A stretch of DNA of 64,000 nt from Vreelandella profundi (GTDB lineage: Bacteria > Pseudomonadota > Gammaproteobacteria > Pseudomonadales > Halomonadaceae), in the NCBI RefSeq assembly GCF_019722725.1, contig NZ_CP077941.1, forward strand, positions 2,046,001 through 2,110,000, in the 5' to 3' direction. The notes beneath the pieces were generated by a model. That model saw only the letters and a list, made by a program, of their open reading frames with translations. It was not told the origin of the DNA and did no database searches. Below, piece after piece: positions 9,062 to 18,974 of the stretch (within the stretch, counting starts at the first letter, position 1; the number at the start of each line of letters is the position of its first letter). The position numbers and the translations under genes are program-made.

Positions 9062-10074
9062 ATTACCCCCGAGAAGATAGGCGTCTTGATCGCTATCGGT
9101 ACGACAACCAGAAGAACAAAGAGTAGCGTAAACAGCAGCCACGCACCGTGCATTAAACGCACCGTGGCACTGATGTGTGCAACCCGCAGCACGTTAATGG
9201 GCTCGCCTAGCGTCGCGCGATGCGATGCCAGGCCTTGGTAGAAGCTCGTGCCGCCCAGCTGCACGCCCAACAAGCGTGCAACCATGGCTTCTGGCCAGCC
9301 AGCGTTTGGGCTTAGATGGCGCGGCGCATCATGAAAGGTACTGCGCAGCGCACCTTTCCAGCGCAGAGGTAACACCCCCGCAGTGCTTAATAGCAGGCCC
9401 GCAAGCCACAGACACAGCGCCGTTAAGCGCGCCGGAAGCCAGTTGGCGATATCGTCTAGCTTGGCAGAAAAAAATCCAAAGTCGCTGTAGCGCTGGTTTC
9501 GATAGCCGACCATTGAATCCAAGGTGTTCACTGCTTTATAGGCCAGCGCTAGCGGCGCGCCGCCGATGAAAGCGAAAAATAACGGTGCAACAATACCGTC
9601 TACGGTATTTTCTGCCACGGTTTCCACCGTGGCGCGCGTAATCCCTGCTTCATCTAACTGCTGGGTATCGCGCCCTACAATCATACTCAGCGCTTGGCGC
9701 GCTGCGGGTAAATCACCGTTAGCCAGCGGCGCGGCAACGGCGCGCGCGGCATCACCCAGACCCTTAATAGCCAGCGTGGTAGAAAGCAGCCAAAGCTCAG
9801 CGATAAGCGCCAGACCTGGGTGCAGCTGTGCTAATGCCCAAAGCAGCAGCCAGCTGACCCCCAACACGCCGCCGACCACGCTGACCGTTAATAGCAACCC
9901 GCTAAATCTGCGCGCAGCAGCAGAACCACGATTCCAACGCCGCTCAAAACCGCTTATAAAGCGCCCGATGAGAACCACCGGATGCGGCAACCAGCGCGGA
10001 TCGCCGACGATTAAATCAATCACAATGGCCAGCATAATCAAACCTGCCCCACCGAGCGTGGCGCCCGCGATCAT
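9058..10074 (-). CDS. cbiB: Adenosylcobinamide-phosphate synthase CbiB
   Basis: Membrane protein of 338 residues that attaches aminopropanol (phosphate) to adenosylcobyric acid. Family hallmarks are IVIDLIVGDPRWLPHPVVLIGR at about 17-38, GRDTQQLDEAGITRATVETVAENTVDG in the middle, and AYKAVNTLDSMVGYRNQRYSDFG. Several hydrophobic segments are visible. Overlaps with cobD (ATGA) and cobT (4 bp) place it inside a tightly packed operon. Confidence 0.92.
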   Translation of the reverse strand: MIAGATLGGAGLIMLAIVIDLIVGDPRWLPHPVVLIGRFISGFERRWNRGSAAARRFSGLLLTVSVVGGVLGVSWLLLWALAQLHPGLALIAELWLLSTTLAIKGLGDAARAVAAPLANGDLPAARQALSMIVGRDTQQLDEAGITRATVETVAENTVDGIVAPLFFAFIGGAPLALAYKAVNTLDSMVGYRNQRYSDFGFFSAKLDDIANWLPARLTALCLWLAGLLLSTAGVLPLRWKGALRSTFHDAPRHLSPNAGWPEAMVARLLGVQLGGTSFYQGLASHRATLGEPINVLRVAHISATVRLMHGAWLLFTLLFVLLVVVPIAIKTPIFSGVI

Positions 10075-11120
10075 GGCTTTGCCTTGTCACTAACGCCCGC
10101 CGAATCAAACGTGGCCATTTCGCGCATCATGGCAGTTGCCGCCTGTAGCAGCGGATACGCCAGCGCCGCACCGCTGCCTTCGCCTAGCCGCATATTCATA
10201 TCCAGCAATGGCGTTGCTTCTAGGGCCGCTAAGGCAATATCGTGCCCTGGCTCTTGGGAGCGATGGCCGAAGATGAGATAGCCGCGCACTGCGGGGCAGA
10301 GTCGGCAGGCGGCCAGGGCGGCAACGGTCGCAATAAAGCCATCGACAATCGCCGGTAGCCGCAGGGCACCCGCCGCCAGGTAAGCGCCCGTCATGGCGGC
10401 AATTTCCAGCCCCCCCAGTTTAACCAGCACGTCAAAAGGTGCCTGAGGGTCTGCGCGTCGTGCGGCAATAGCACGCTCAATTACTGTGATTTTATGCGCT
10501 TGCTGGGCGCTGTTAATCCCCGTGCCTGTCCCTACTAGGCCTGCCACTGACTCACCGGTCAAAGCCGCTAACATCGCGCTACTGGCGGTGGTGTTAGCAA
10601 TGCCCATTTCGCCAATAATCAGGCAGTTGGAACCCGCTTGCTGGGCTCGGTCAACGGCCGCAATGCCCGCATCAATCGCGGCCAGGGCCTCATCCGTTTG
10701 CATCGCGTCTTCGATCAGTATATTGCCGGTGCCATGGCGTACCTTGGCATTAACCACACTGGGCTCTATTAACTGGCTTGCCACACCCACATCGACTATT
10801 TCAACGCGGGCGCCAATCTGCCGGGCGAAGACATTAATAGCCGCGCCGCCGTGTACAAAATTGGCCACCATCTGCGCGGTCACCGCCTGAGGAAAGGCCG
10901 AAACGCCTTCAGCGGCGACGCCATGGTCTGCCGCGAAGACAATCACTGCTGGTGCTGCAACGCTGGGCTTTAGCTCGCCCGTCATTGCGCTCAGCTGAAT
11001 CGCCAGTTCCTCCAACGCACCCAGACTGCCGATGGGCTTGGTCAGCGTATCTAAATAGCGACGCGCCTCCTCACCCGCTAAGAAATTAACAGGTTGAATG
11101 CGGTTAACAATGGCATGCAT
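10071..11120 (-). CDS. cobT: Nicotinate-nucleotide--dimethylbenzimidazole phosphoribosyltransferase CobT
   Basis: 349 residues. Hallmarks: LDTLTKPIGSLGALEELA, VIVFAADHGVAAEGVSAFP, MVANFVHGGAAINVFARQ, IGEMGIANTTASSAMLAAL, and the catalytic-glutamate region MRLGEGSGAALAYPLL near residue 317. It activates the lower ligand as alpha-ribazole phosphate. First gene of the seven-gene cob operon. No B12 box is visible in its 280-bp upstream region, unlike btuB. Confidence 0.95.
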   Translation of the reverse strand: MHAIVNRIQPVNFLAGEEARRYLDTLTKPIGSLGALEELAIQLSAMTGELKPSVAAPAVIVFAADHGVAAEGVSAFPQAVTAQMVANFVHGGAAINVFARQIGARVEIVDVGVASQLIEPSVVNAKVRHGTGNILIEDAMQTDEALAAIDAGIAAVDRAQQAGSNCLIIGEMGIANTTASSAMLAALTGESVAGLVGTGTGINSAQQAHKITVIERAIAARRADPQAPFDVLVKLGGLEIAAMTGAYLAAGALRLPAIVDGFIATVAALAACRLCPAVRGYLIFGHRSQEPGHDIALAALEATPLLDMNMRLGEGSGAALAYPLLQAATAMMREMATFDSAGVSDKAKP

Positions 11121-11288
11121 GCGGGCTCCAGCTCAGGGATGGCTCATTCAATAATCAAATGCGAGGTATAAAAGGGTAGCAAAAGCCCGAGTGCTATACT
11201 TGCTATTTCACTGGCGGCTAGCACACCCTGTGAGAATTTTATAACGCCATTGAGGCCATTGCTGGCGATCTACTCCGGCCTAATTTGA

Positions 11289-11303
11289 GGTAATAAAACT
11301 ACA
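11289..11303. promoter_or_regulatory. Putative HexR operator 1, edd promoter region
   Basis: GGTAATAAAACTACA matches the HexR-type palindrome TGTAATnnnATTACA at most positions. It lies about 100 bp before edd. It is weaker than the sites before zwf and would need experimental support. Confidence 0.5.
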
Positions 11304-11350
11304 AGCAGTGTTTTTATTGCCGTAAAGTCTCTTATATCGACACCAAAGAA

Positions 11351-11365
11351 TGTAAAATAACTACA
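11351..11365. promoter_or_regulatory. Putative HexR operator 2, edd promoter region
   Basis: TGTAAAATAACTACA has both conserved half-sites, TGTA and TACA, at the spacing of the HexR operator. It lies 37 bp before the edd ATG, a position suited to repression that is relieved by 2-keto-3-deoxy-6-phosphogluconate. Confidence 0.65.
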
Positions 11366-11401
11366 ATCTTCACACACCGTCTCTATCATGCAGAGGTCAC
11401 T

Positions 11402-13291
11402 ATGCCGAGTTCAACACCTGCCCCATTAAACGCCGTTGTTGCTGAGGTCACCCAGCGCATTCGTGAGCGTTCTGCCGAACGTCGTGCTCTCTACGAGCAG
11501 CGCATGGCCGACCAGCACAAGCGTGGCGTGCATCGAGGCGAGCTTAGCTGCGGTAATCTGGCTCATGGTTTCGCTGCATGCAACCCGCGTGACAAGGGCG
11601 AACTTAAGCTGATGAACAGCGCTAACCTGGGCATTATTTCGTCTTACAACGACATGCTCTCAGCGCACCAGCCGTTTGAAACGTTTCCTGAAACCATTAA
11701 AGCCGCCGCGCGGGATATGGGCTCGACCGCGCAGTTTGCAGGCGGCGTACCGGCGATGTGTGACGGCGTTACCCAGGGCCAGCCAGGCATGGAGCTTTCG
11801 CTGTTTTCACGCGATGTGATTGCGATGTCTGCAGCCATTGGCCTGTCACACAATATGTTTGATGCCGCTCTTTATTTAGGCGTGTGCGACAAAATTATTC
11901 CGGGGCTATTTATTAGCGCGGCGCGCTTTGGCCATCTGCCAGCGATGTTTGTACCCGCCGGCCCAATGCCCAGCGGCTTACCCAATAAAGAGAAGGCGCG
12001 TGTACGCCAGCTCTACGCAGAAGGTAAAGTGGGCCGAGAGGAGCTGCTCGAAGCCGAGTCAGACTCCTATCACAGCCCCGGCACCTGTACCTTTTACGGC
12101 ACCGCAAACTCCAATCAGCTGATGATGGAAATGATGGGGCTGCACTTGCCGGGCACGTCGTTCGTTAATCCTGGCACCGACATGCGCGAAGCATTGACAC
12201 GCTACGCCACCGAGCAGACCATTCGCAATACAGAGCCTGGCGGCAACTATCGTCCGTTCTATAAGCAGATTGATGAACGCGCTATCGTCAACGCTCTGGT
12301 GGGACTGCTGGTCTCCGGTGGTTCAACCAACCATACGCTGCACCTGATCGCGATGGCTGCCGCTGCAGGCATCACCCTCAACTGGGACGACTTCACGGCG
12401 CTTTCCGCAGTGACCCCCAGCCTGATGCAGGTTTATCCCAACGGCCAGGCGGATATTAACCACTTCCAGGCCGCAGGCGGCATGAGCTACCTGTTCCGCG
12501 AACTGTTAGCGGCAGGCCTTATTCATGGCGATATTCCTACCGTCTTCGGCACCGACTTAACCGCCTATACCCAAGAGCCTTTCATTGAGAACGGCAAAAT
12601 CGTCTGGCGTGAAGGCCCTGAGAAGAGCCTTGATGAGGACGTTCTACGCCCGGTAGCAACACCCTTCGCACCCACTGGTGGCCTGACGGTAATGAAAGGC
12701 AACCTGGGCCGCGGCGTCATCAAAGTCTCTGCGGTGGCGGAAGAGCATCGTATTGTTGAAGCACCCGTCAAGATTTTTGAAGACCAAAACGAAATGAAGG
12801 CCGCTTTTGAATCCGGCAGCCTGGACCGCGACGTCATCGTCGTCGTGCGCTTCCAGGGCCCAAAAGCTAACGGCATGCCCGAGCTTCATAAGCTGACGCC
12901 GTTCTTAGGCGTGCTGCAGGATCGTGGTTTTAAAGTGGCGCTGGTCACCGACGGCCGCATGTCGGGTGCATCAGGCAAAGTGCCCGCTTCCATTCATATG
13001 AGCCCCGAAGCCTTAGACGGCGGCCCGCTGGCCAAGCTGCGCGACGGCGACATCGTGCGCTTAGATGCGAATGCCGGCACGCTGGAAGCAAAGATTGATC
13101 CCGCTATCTGGGCGAAGCGTGAACTGGTGGTGGCCAATTTAGATCATTACCACGTAGGCCTGGGTCGTGAGCTATTTGGCGGTTTCCGCCATTTGGCCAT
13201 GCGCGGCGAAGAAGGCGCCGGTGTGTTTGGTGGGTTTGAAGCCGATGATCTCGCTCGCCAGCAGGGGCAAATTTCACAAGAGGATGCCTGA
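11402..13291 (+). CDS. edd: 6-Phosphogluconate dehydratase Edd
   Basis: Entner-Doudoroff enzyme of 629 residues that dehydrates 6-phosphogluconate to 2-keto-3-deoxy-6-phosphogluconate; an IlvD/Edd-family iron-sulfur protein. Motifs: [74 protein letters not shown] and [18 protein letters not shown]. The cluster-ligand cysteines are present. It follows an AGAGG ribosome site, heads edd-glk-fructokinase, and overlaps glk by one base (TGATG). Two putative HexR sites lie upstream. Confidence 0.97.
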   Translation: MPSSTPAPLNAVVAEVTQRIRERSAERRALYEQRMADQHKRGVHRGELSCGNLAHGFAACNPRDKGELKLMNSANLGIISSYNDMLSAHQPFETFPETIKAAARDMGSTAQFAGGVPAMCDGVTQGQPGMELSLFSRDVIAMSAAIGLSHNMFDAALYLGVCDKIIPGLFISAARFGHLPAMFVPAGPMPSGLPNKEKARVRQLYAEGKVGREELLEAESDSYHSPGTCTFYGTANSNQLMMEMMGLHLPGTSFVNPGTDMREALTRYATEQTIRNTEPGGNYRPFYKQIDERAIVNALVGLLVSGGSTNHTLHLIAMAAAAGITLNWDDFTALSAVTPSLMQVYPNGQADINHFQAAGGMSYLFRELLAAGLIHGDIPTVFGTDLTAYTQEPFIENGKIVWREGPEKSLDEDVLRPVATPFAPTGGLTVMKGNLGRGVIKVSAVAEEHRIVEAPVKIFEDQNEMKAAFESGSLDRDVIVVVRFQGPKANGMPELHKLTPFLGVLQDRGFKVALVTDGRMSGASGKVPASIHMSPEALDGGPLAKLRDGDIVRLDANAGTLEAKIDPAIWAKRELVVANLDHYHVGLGRELFGGFRHLAMRGEEGAGVFGGFEADDLARQQGQISQEDA

Positions 13292-14256
13292 TGCGACCGG
13301 CATTAATCGGCGATATCGGCGGCACTAACGCGCGCTTTGCGCTGGTGTCGCCGGGCGAAATGACCCCGCACGATATTTTAAACCTGCCCTGCGCCGATTA
13401 CCCCGGCGTAGTAGACGCGATTCAAGACTACCTGAGTCGCGTAGGCGTTAGCGCAGCAGGCGCGCCTCAAGAAGCATGCCTAGCCTTCGCCTGCCCGGTT
13501 CACGCTGAGCGGGTAAAAATGACCAATAACCACTGGGACTTTATGAAAAGCGACGTTCAGCAAGCGCTGAATTTATCGCTATTTAAAGTCATTAACGACT
13601 TCACCGCTCAGGCGCTGGGCGTTCCCCACGTGGCGGCAGGTGATTTGGTAGAGATCCAGCCTGGGATCCCCCAGTCGCACTCAACCCGCTTAGTCATCGG
13701 GCCGGGTACTGGGCTAGGCGTTGCCGGCGTGTTTCCCGGTCAGCACGCCTGGATTCCGCTGCCCACCGAAGGTGGTCACATTACCTTCGCCCCCACTGAC
13801 GATACCGAACGCGCGATTTTAGATATTTTTAAGCAACGCCGTTCGCGTGTTAGCGTTGAGCGCCTACTTTGCGGTCAGGGCTTATTAGAGCTTTATCAAG
13901 CCTACTGCGCTCTTGAGGGCGTCGAGCCGAGCTTGACGAGCCCTGCCGACGTCACGGAGGCCGCCAATAATGGTGATAGCCTTTCCACCGCTGCCCTGCT
14001 GCGTTTCCTTAAGATTTTAGGCGATGTTAGTGGCGATGCCGCCTTAACCATGGGCGCACGCGGCGGGGTTTATTTGTGTGGCGGCATTCTTCCACGGCTG
14101 CTGGAATGGCTGCCGAAAAGCGAGCTACGTACAGCCTTTGCGAACAAAGGCCGCATAGGTGCTTATAATGCGGATATTCCCATATGGGTTGTTACCGCCC
14201 CCTGGACAGGCCTGCTGGGCGCCGCAGAAGCGCTATATAACGAAGAAGTTTTCTAA
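13291..14256 (+). CDS. glk: Glucokinase Glk
   Basis: ROK-unrelated bacterial glucokinase, 321 residues. The N-terminal phosphate-binding loop GDIGGTNARFAL is at 7-18, VINDFTAQALGVP contains the catalytic aspartate, IGPGTGLGVAG follows, and EGGHITFAP contains the sugar-binding His/Glu motif. It phosphorylates glucose and so feeds Zwf-Pgl-Edd-Eda, all encoded in this window. The start is coupled to the edd stop. Confidence 0.95.
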   Translation: MRPALIGDIGGTNARFALVSPGEMTPHDILNLPCADYPGVVDAIQDYLSRVGVSAAGAPQEACLAFACPVHAERVKMTNNHWDFMKSDVQQALNLSLFKVINDFTAQALGVPHVAAGDLVEIQPGIPQSHSTRLVIGPGTGLGVAGVFPGQHAWIPLPTEGGHITFAPTDDTERAILDIFKQRRSRVSVERLLCGQGLLELYQAYCALEGVEPSLTSPADVTEAANNGDSLSTAALLRFLKILGDVSGDAALTMGARGGVYLCGGILPRLLEWLPKSELRTAFANKGRIGAYNADIPIWVVTAPWTGLLGAAEALYNEEVF

Positions 14257-14279
14257 CAATATCAATAAAGAGGCAGCTT

Positions 14280-15227
14280 ATGACGCCAGTCATCGCATTT
14301 GGAGAAGCGCTCGTTGACATGCTTTCCAATCGCTTAGGGGCTTCAACGGCTTCCCAGGAAACCTTTACACCCTATGCCGGGGGTGCCCCCGCTAATGTCG
14401 CCGTCGCCTGCGCACGTTTAGGTGTGCCCAGCCAGTTTTTAGGCATGCTGGGCGATGATACGTTTGGCCATTTCCTGGTGCGAGAGCTTAATAGCCACGG
14501 CGTAGATACGGGTGGCGTAGTATTCACAAAGCAAGCACGCACGGCGCTGGCTTTTGTTTCCCGTGATGAAGCCGGCGAGCGTACGTTTGATTTTTACCGC
14601 CCGCCCGCCGCAGACTTGCTTTACCGCCTTGAACATCTACCTGCGGGCGTTTTCGAGAATCCTGCCATTTTGCATCTCTGCAGTAACAGCCTTACCGACC
14701 CCGATATAGCCGCCGTGACCATTGCGATGGCCACCATGGCTAAGCGAGCTGGCTGTTTGGTCAGCGTAGACGCTAACTTGCGCCACAACCTGTGGCCTGA
14801 GGGGCAGGCGGACATCAGCTTAGTAACCCAGCTGCTCGACGGTGCAGAGCTACTTAAGCTGTCCCAGGAAGAGCTTGACTACCTGCGCGCCGATCATGGC
14901 GAAGAGCCGTGGCTATCGGAACGGCTAGCGGCGGGAGTAAAGATTATTTTGATCACCGATGGTCCCAACAACGTCGTACTCAAGGGCATCGATATTGATC
15001 GGCGCATTGCGCCACCCAGCGTTGAAGCCGTTGACACCACCGCGGGGGGCGACGCCTTTATCGGCGGCCTGCTGGCCGAACTCTCGGCTCACGGCATTCA
15101 CGAAAACTGGCAAACGGATAGCGGCTTTCTAACCCAAGCGGTCGACACCGCCTGCCGCTGTGGCGCCTTTGCCGTGGCCCGGCCAGGCTCCTATGCAGCA
15201 CTTCCCACGCGAGCAGATATTGTCTAA
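14280..15227 (+). CDS. PfkB-family sugar kinase, probable fructokinase
   Basis: Ribokinase-fold kinase of 315 residues. The first signature is YAGGAPANVAVACARLG (about 31-47) and the second is DTTAGGDAFIGGLLAEL near residue 257, where the catalytic Asp is in place and the usual GAGD reads AGGD. The overall pattern is closest to ScrK-type fructokinases, which make fructose 6-phosphate; 2-keto-3-deoxygluconate kinase is the main alternative. It follows glk by 23 bp and is likely co-transcribed with edd-glk. Confidence 0.82.
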   Translation: MTPVIAFGEALVDMLSNRLGASTASQETFTPYAGGAPANVAVACARLGVPSQFLGMLGDDTFGHFLVRELNSHGVDTGGVVFTKQARTALAFVSRDEAGERTFDFYRPPAADLLYRLEHLPAGVFENPAILHLCSNSLTDPDIAAVTIAMATMAKRAGCLVSVDANLRHNLWPEGQADISLVTQLLDGAELLKLSQEELDYLRADHGEEPWLSERLAAGVKIILITDGPNNVVLKGIDIDRRIAPPSVEAVDTTAGGDAFIGGLLAELSAHGIHENWQTDSGFLTQAVDTACRCGAFAVARPGSYAALPTRADIV

Positions 15228-15257
15228 CGTCCCCTAGTCAGGCATTAAGCTATCGGT

Positions 15258-15274
15258 GCGCCTATATCAGGCGC
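15258..15274 (+). terminator. Weak hairpin after the edd-glk-fructokinase operon
   Basis: GCGCCT and AGGCGC form a six-base stem with a five-base loop 30 bp after the kinase stop. There is no clean U-tract, so it is at best a weak or Rho-assisted terminator. Confidence 0.35.
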
Positions 15275-15376
15275 GCTGCTTTGCTGTTCCTCCCCCTTTA
15301 ACTCTCTTAAGCGTTTTCTCCAGCCGTCTTTAACATCAAACCACTAGGACTTATGTCTATAGCGGCTTGCTTGTGG

Positions 15377-15391
15377 AAATGTCAGACATTT
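15377..15391. promoter_or_regulatory. Putative DgoR operator before the dgo operon
   Basis: AAATGTCAGACATTT is a perfect palindrome around a central A, 39 bp before the GntR-family regulator gene. The same sequence with one change occurs before the SSS symporter at 21608-21622. FadR-subfamily GntR proteins usually bind such short palindromes, so autoregulation and control of the symporter are likely (inference). Confidence 0.65.
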
Positions 15392-15429
15392 AATAAACTG
15401 AGTTGAATACGGTCATTTAGAGACGTGCC

Positions 15430-16149
15430 ATGACGCTGGACTCCCTGCCACCCCACCAGGGTGGTGCCGAACATTTAGCACGCTTACTGGCGCAGGCATT
15501 GCTGGCAGGCCGTTGGCAGCCGGGCGATGCCTTTCCCCGCGAACTGGATATCGCTAGGCACTTTGCGGTTAGCCGTAATCAGGTGCGCAACGCGCTAACC
15601 ACTCTCACCTCGGCGGGGCTATTAGAGCGCACGGCAGGCCGTGGCACGTTGGTCCGCGAGATGGGTGACTGGCACCTGCTCGACCCGCTAATGAGCAAGT
15701 GGATGACAGGCCTGGTCAACATTGACCCGCAGTTAGTACGCGCCATCTATGCCTTTCGCTACTCAGCCGAACCCATGGTGGCTGGGCTAGCGGCTCAGGC
15801 AGCCCTACCTGAAGATATTGAACGCCTTGAAAGCGCCTTTGCCGGTATGGAAAAAACCGCTACCAGCACTGATTTACGTGGCGAGCACGCCGAGTACGAC
15901 GTCGCCTTTCACGATGCGACCTACCGGGCTACTCACAATCTCGTCTGGCGGCAAATGGGGCATCTGCTGCGCCCTTCTATCATGGCCCTTGTGTGGGGCT
16001 CGCAAGACCGCACTGGCACCTTAGACGACAGCCTTTCACGCCATCGCCAGGTGCTTGAAGCGATACGCAACCGAGACATCAGCGCCGCAGAGTCAGCAGC
16101 GCGCGAAGTCCTTCGCCGTACGGCTATCGATCTTGGCATCGTCAGTTAA
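15430..16149 (+). CDS. dgoR: GntR/FadR-family regulator of galactonate genes (DgoR-like)
   Basis: 239 residues: an N-terminal winged helix (GDAFPRELDIARHFAVSRNQVRNALTTLTSAGLLERTAGRGTLV, about 36-79) and a C-terminal FCD ligand-binding domain (EYDVAFHDATYRATHN and later HRQVLEAIRNRD). It is the first gene of the dgo operon, 21 bp ahead of dgoD, as in other DgoR systems. It probably represses until galactonate or a related sugar acid binds. A palindrome lies just upstream. Confidence 0.85.
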   Translation: MTLDSLPPHQGGAEHLARLLAQALLAGRWQPGDAFPRELDIARHFAVSRNQVRNALTTLTSAGLLERTAGRGTLVREMGDWHLLDPLMSKWMTGLVNIDPQLVRAIYAFRYSAEPMVAGLAAQAALPEDIERLESAFAGMEKTATSTDLRGEHAEYDVAFHDATYRATHNLVWRQMGHLLRPSIMALVWGSQDRTGTLDDSLSRHRQVLEAIRNRDISAAESAAREVLRRTAIDLGIVS

Positions 16150-16170
16150 CCATTAAGAGGAAGATTGAAT

Positions 16171-17319
16171 ATGAAAATCACCCGTCTCAAGACCTGGCAG
16201 GTTCCGCCTCGCTGGTTATTTCTTAAGATCGAGACTGACGAAGGCTGCTACGGATGGGGCGAACCCGTCGTAGAAGGTCGCGCCGCTACAGTTGAAGCCG
16301 CCGTGCATGAGCTTTCTGACTATCTGATTGGCCAAGACCCACACCGCATCGAACATCTCTGGAACATGATGTATCGCGCTGGTTTTTATCGCGGCGGCCC
16401 GATTCTGATGAGCGCAATCGCCGGGATCGATCAGGCGCTTTGGGACCTTAAAGGTCGCGATCTTGGTGTACCGGTTCACCAGCTACTCGGCGGTGCCGTG
16501 CGCGACAAGATGCGCATGTACGCCTGGACCGGTGGCGACCGCCCAAGCGACGTAGGCGCGGGGGCTAAAGCGCTGGTCGAAAAAGGCTTTACCGCGTTCA
16601 AAATGAACGGCACGCCTGAAATGCAGATTGTTGACTCGCACCGTAAGGTCGACGAAGCCGTGGCACGGGTCGCAGAAGCTCGCAATGCCGTGGGCCCTGA
16701 CGTAGGTATTGGCATCGACTTTCACGGCCGCGTACATCGGCCAATGGCCAAAGCGCTGCTACGCGAATTAGAGCCCTTCCACCCGATGTTTGTGGAAGAA
16801 CCGGTCGCCCCGGAACACCTGCCCTGCTTGAAAGATATTGCGGGTGGGCTGGGTTATCCGCTGGCGACCGGTGAGCGCCTGCACACTCGCTTTCAGTTCC
16901 GCGATCTGCTCGCCGATGGCATGATTGATATCATTCAGCCCGATATTTCCCACTGCGGTGGTATCAGTGAAGGACTTAAAATTGCCGCCCTGGCATCTGC
17001 CTACGATGTGGCCCTGGCGCCGCACTGCCCGCTTGGCCCGCTGACGTTAGCCGCCTCGCTCCAGCTGGATGCGGTAAGCCACAACGCCTTTATTCAAGAA
17101 CAAAGCATGGGCATTCATTACAACCAGGGCAACGATGTACTCGACTACCTGGTCGATAAATCCGCTCTCGCCATTGAAGACGGTTTCTGCGCGATTCCCC
17201 AAGGTCCAGGGCTTGGCGTGGAAATCAACGAAGAGTTCGTTGAAGAGCGCTCCAAGGTAGGCCATCGCTGGCGCAACCCGGTGTGGACCCACGAAGACGG
17301 CTCTATTGCAGAGTGGTGA
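16171..17319 (+). CDS. dgoD: D-galactonate dehydratase DgoD
   Basis: Enolase-superfamily dehydratase, about 382 residues from the ATG at 16171; a TTG at 16165 is also in frame but the ATG is better. Metal-binding and catalytic motifs are visible: [11 protein letters not shown] (Asp and His), [10 protein letters not shown] (Glu), ATGERLHTR (Glu) and the late catalytic His in [13 protein letters not shown]. It converts D-galactonate to 2-keto-3-deoxygalactonate, the substrate of the next gene. Confidence 0.92.
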   Translation: MKITRLKTWQVPPRWLFLKIETDEGCYGWGEPVVEGRAATVEAAVHELSDYLIGQDPHRIEHLWNMMYRAGFYRGGPILMSAIAGIDQALWDLKGRDLGVPVHQLLGGAVRDKMRMYAWTGGDRPSDVGAGAKALVEKGFTAFKMNGTPEMQIVDSHRKVDEAVARVAEARNAVGPDVGIGIDFHGRVHRPMAKALLRELEPFHPMFVEEPVAPEHLPCLKDIAGGLGYPLATGERLHTRFQFRDLLADGMIDIIQPDISHCGGISEGLKIAALASAYDVALAPHCPLGPLTLAASLQLDAVSHNAFIQEQSMGIHYNQGNDVLDYLVDKSALAIEDGFCAIPQGPGLGVEINEEFVEERSKVGHRWRNPVWTHEDGSIAEW

Positions 17320-17335
17320 GCATGAGGTTATTCCA

Positions 17336-18313
17336 ATGAACACAACGGCTACAGAAATAGCGCATCAGCTAGCTTGGATTGCGGTGGACTGGGGCTCCAG
17401 CAACCTGCGCGCCTGGGGGCTGGATAAGCACGACCACATCATTGCCCACGCCAGCAGTGAAAAAGGCATGCTGTCGCTAAAAGCCGATGAGTACGAAGTA
17501 GAGCTGCACCGGCTGGTGGCTGACTGGCTGCCCGACAGCGGCCAGATCATCAACGTGATGGTGTGCGGCATGGCCGGGGCTCGCCAAGGGTGGCGAGAAG
17601 CCGCTTATTTGCCGGTGCCCACGCGCCTTGACCAGCTTAGCCAGGGCGCTGTGATGCCCACGCTGTCTAACGACCGGCTGCGCGTGCATCTGCTGCCTGG
17701 CTTGAGCCAAACCCGCAGCGCATCCGCTCATTTTGATGTCATGCGCGGCGAAGAAACCCAGCTGGCGGGCCTGGTGGCAGATAACGCCAGCTTTTCGGGC
17801 CTTGCATGCCTGCCCGGCACCCACGCCAAATGGGCGACGCTTGAATCCGGTGCTGTAACCGAGTTTACGACCTACCTGACAGGTGAGCTCTACCAGCTGC
17901 TGGCACGCCAATCTGTTTTGCAGCACTCCATCGGTAACGACGATCTTAACGATCCGGCTTGCCGTAACGCGTTTATCTCAGCAGTCAGCGAGATATATGA
18001 AGCGCCAGAAACATTGAGCAGTCGCCTGTTTGGTCTGCGCGCACAAGATTTGCTTGATGGACGCCTCCCCTCTGGCGAGAAACGGGGAGCGGTGCTTGCA
18101 GCACGCCTTTCAGGGCTCGCCATCGGTCTTGAATTATCTGGCGCTTGCCATGAGCGAGCCAATGACGCTTCGATCACCTTGATTGGCAATCAAACACTTT
18201 GCCATCGCTATACGTTGGCGCTGAATGCGGTCGGCTATCAGACCCAGCACCTTGATGGGGATGGCGCCGTGCTCGATGGCCTTCGCCTCGCTTACCGTGC
18301 TTTGAAGGCTTGA
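17336..18313 (+). CDS. dgoK: 2-Dehydro-3-deoxygalactonokinase DgoK
   Basis: About 325 residues. The N-terminal IAVDWGSSNLRAW is the DgoK phosphate-binding signature; CGMAGARQGWREAAYLPVP and MRGEETQLAGL follow, then FTTYLTGELY. The ATG at 17336 is 16 bp after the dgoD stop and has GAGG upstream. It phosphorylates 2-keto-3-deoxygalactonate for cleavage by the DgoA aldolase. Confidence 0.92.
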   Translation: MNTTATEIAHQLAWIAVDWGSSNLRAWGLDKHDHIIAHASSEKGMLSLKADEYEVELHRLVADWLPDSGQIINVMVCGMAGARQGWREAAYLPVPTRLDQLSQGAVMPTLSNDRLRVHLLPGLSQTRSASAHFDVMRGEETQLAGLVADNASFSGLACLPGTHAKWATLESGAVTEFTTYLTGELYQLLARQSVLQHSIGNDDLNDPACRNAFISAVSEIYEAPETLSSRLFGLRAQDLLDGRLPSGEKRGAVLAARLSGLAIGLELSGACHERANDASITLIGNQTLCHRYTLALNAVGYQTQHLDGDGAVLDGLRLAYRALKA

Positions 18314-18353
18314 TGCTGGCCCCTTACGCTGCTTGATAACGGAGAGTTTACCT

Positions 18354-18956
18354 ATGACACTGCCACTAATCGGCATTTTACGCGGTGTAGCGCCCGATGA
18401 AGTCGTTGATATTGCGGCTTCAGTGTTGGCGGCGGGCATTACGCAAATTGAGGTGCCGCTCAACTCACCCGATCCGCTGGAAAGCATTCGCCGATTGGTC
18501 GATGCATTTGGCGACCGCGCGGTGATTGGCGCAGGCACGGTGCTGACTGAGGCTCAAGTGCGCGACGTCCACGCCGCCGGGGGGCGTTTGATTGTATCGC
18601 CTAACTGCCGTCCAACGGTCATTGCAGAAACGCACCGGCTTGGCATGGCAAGCTGGCCGGGCATTGTCACGCCCTCCGAAGCCTTCGATGCGTTAGAGGC
18701 AGGCGCCACGGGGCTTAAACTATTTCCCGCCGTTCAGGTAGGTTTAGAAGGCATGAAAGCCGTTCGCGCCGTACTACCGGCAGGCACCCTGCTATATGCG
18801 GTGGGCGGCGTAGGTATCGATAATTTTGTCCAATGGCGCGCCGCTGGCGTTGACGGTGCAGGGCTTGGCAGTGCGCTATACAAGCCGGGCCAAACGGCTG
18901 CGCAGGTGGGGCAACAAGCGCAGGCGCTGGTTGATGCCTGGCTAGCAGGAGAATAA
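18354..18956 (+). CDS. dgoA: 2-Dehydro-3-deoxy-6-phosphogalactonate aldolase DgoA
   Basis: About 200 residues, class I KDPG/KDPGal aldolase fold. PLIGILRGVAPDEVVDIA near the start carries the catalytic Glu position as Asp-Glu, GAGTVLT follows, and LKLFPAVQVG contains the Schiff-base lysine. It yields pyruvate and glyceraldehyde 3-phosphate. A second aldolase, eda, lies at 21793; this one belongs to the galactonate pathway because of its dgoK and lactonase neighbours. The ATG at 18354 follows GGAG. Confidence 0.9.
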   Translation: MTLPLIGILRGVAPDEVVDIAASVLAAGITQIEVPLNSPDPLESIRRLVDAFGDRAVIGAGTVLTEAQVRDVHAAGGRLIVSPNCRPTVIAETHRLGMASWPGIVTPSEAFDALEAGATGLKLFPAVQVGLEGMKAVRAVLPAGTLLYAVGGVGIDNFVQWRAAGVDGAGLGSALYKPGQTAAQVGQQAQALVDAWLAGE

Positions 18957-18974
18957 AAGGAGTTACAAATAACA

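Noticed and set aside
9566..10093. Plus-strand frame of 175 codons opposite cbiB
   Set aside because: Antisense of a well-supported gene, low-complexity Ala/Ser/Pro translation, no ribosome site.
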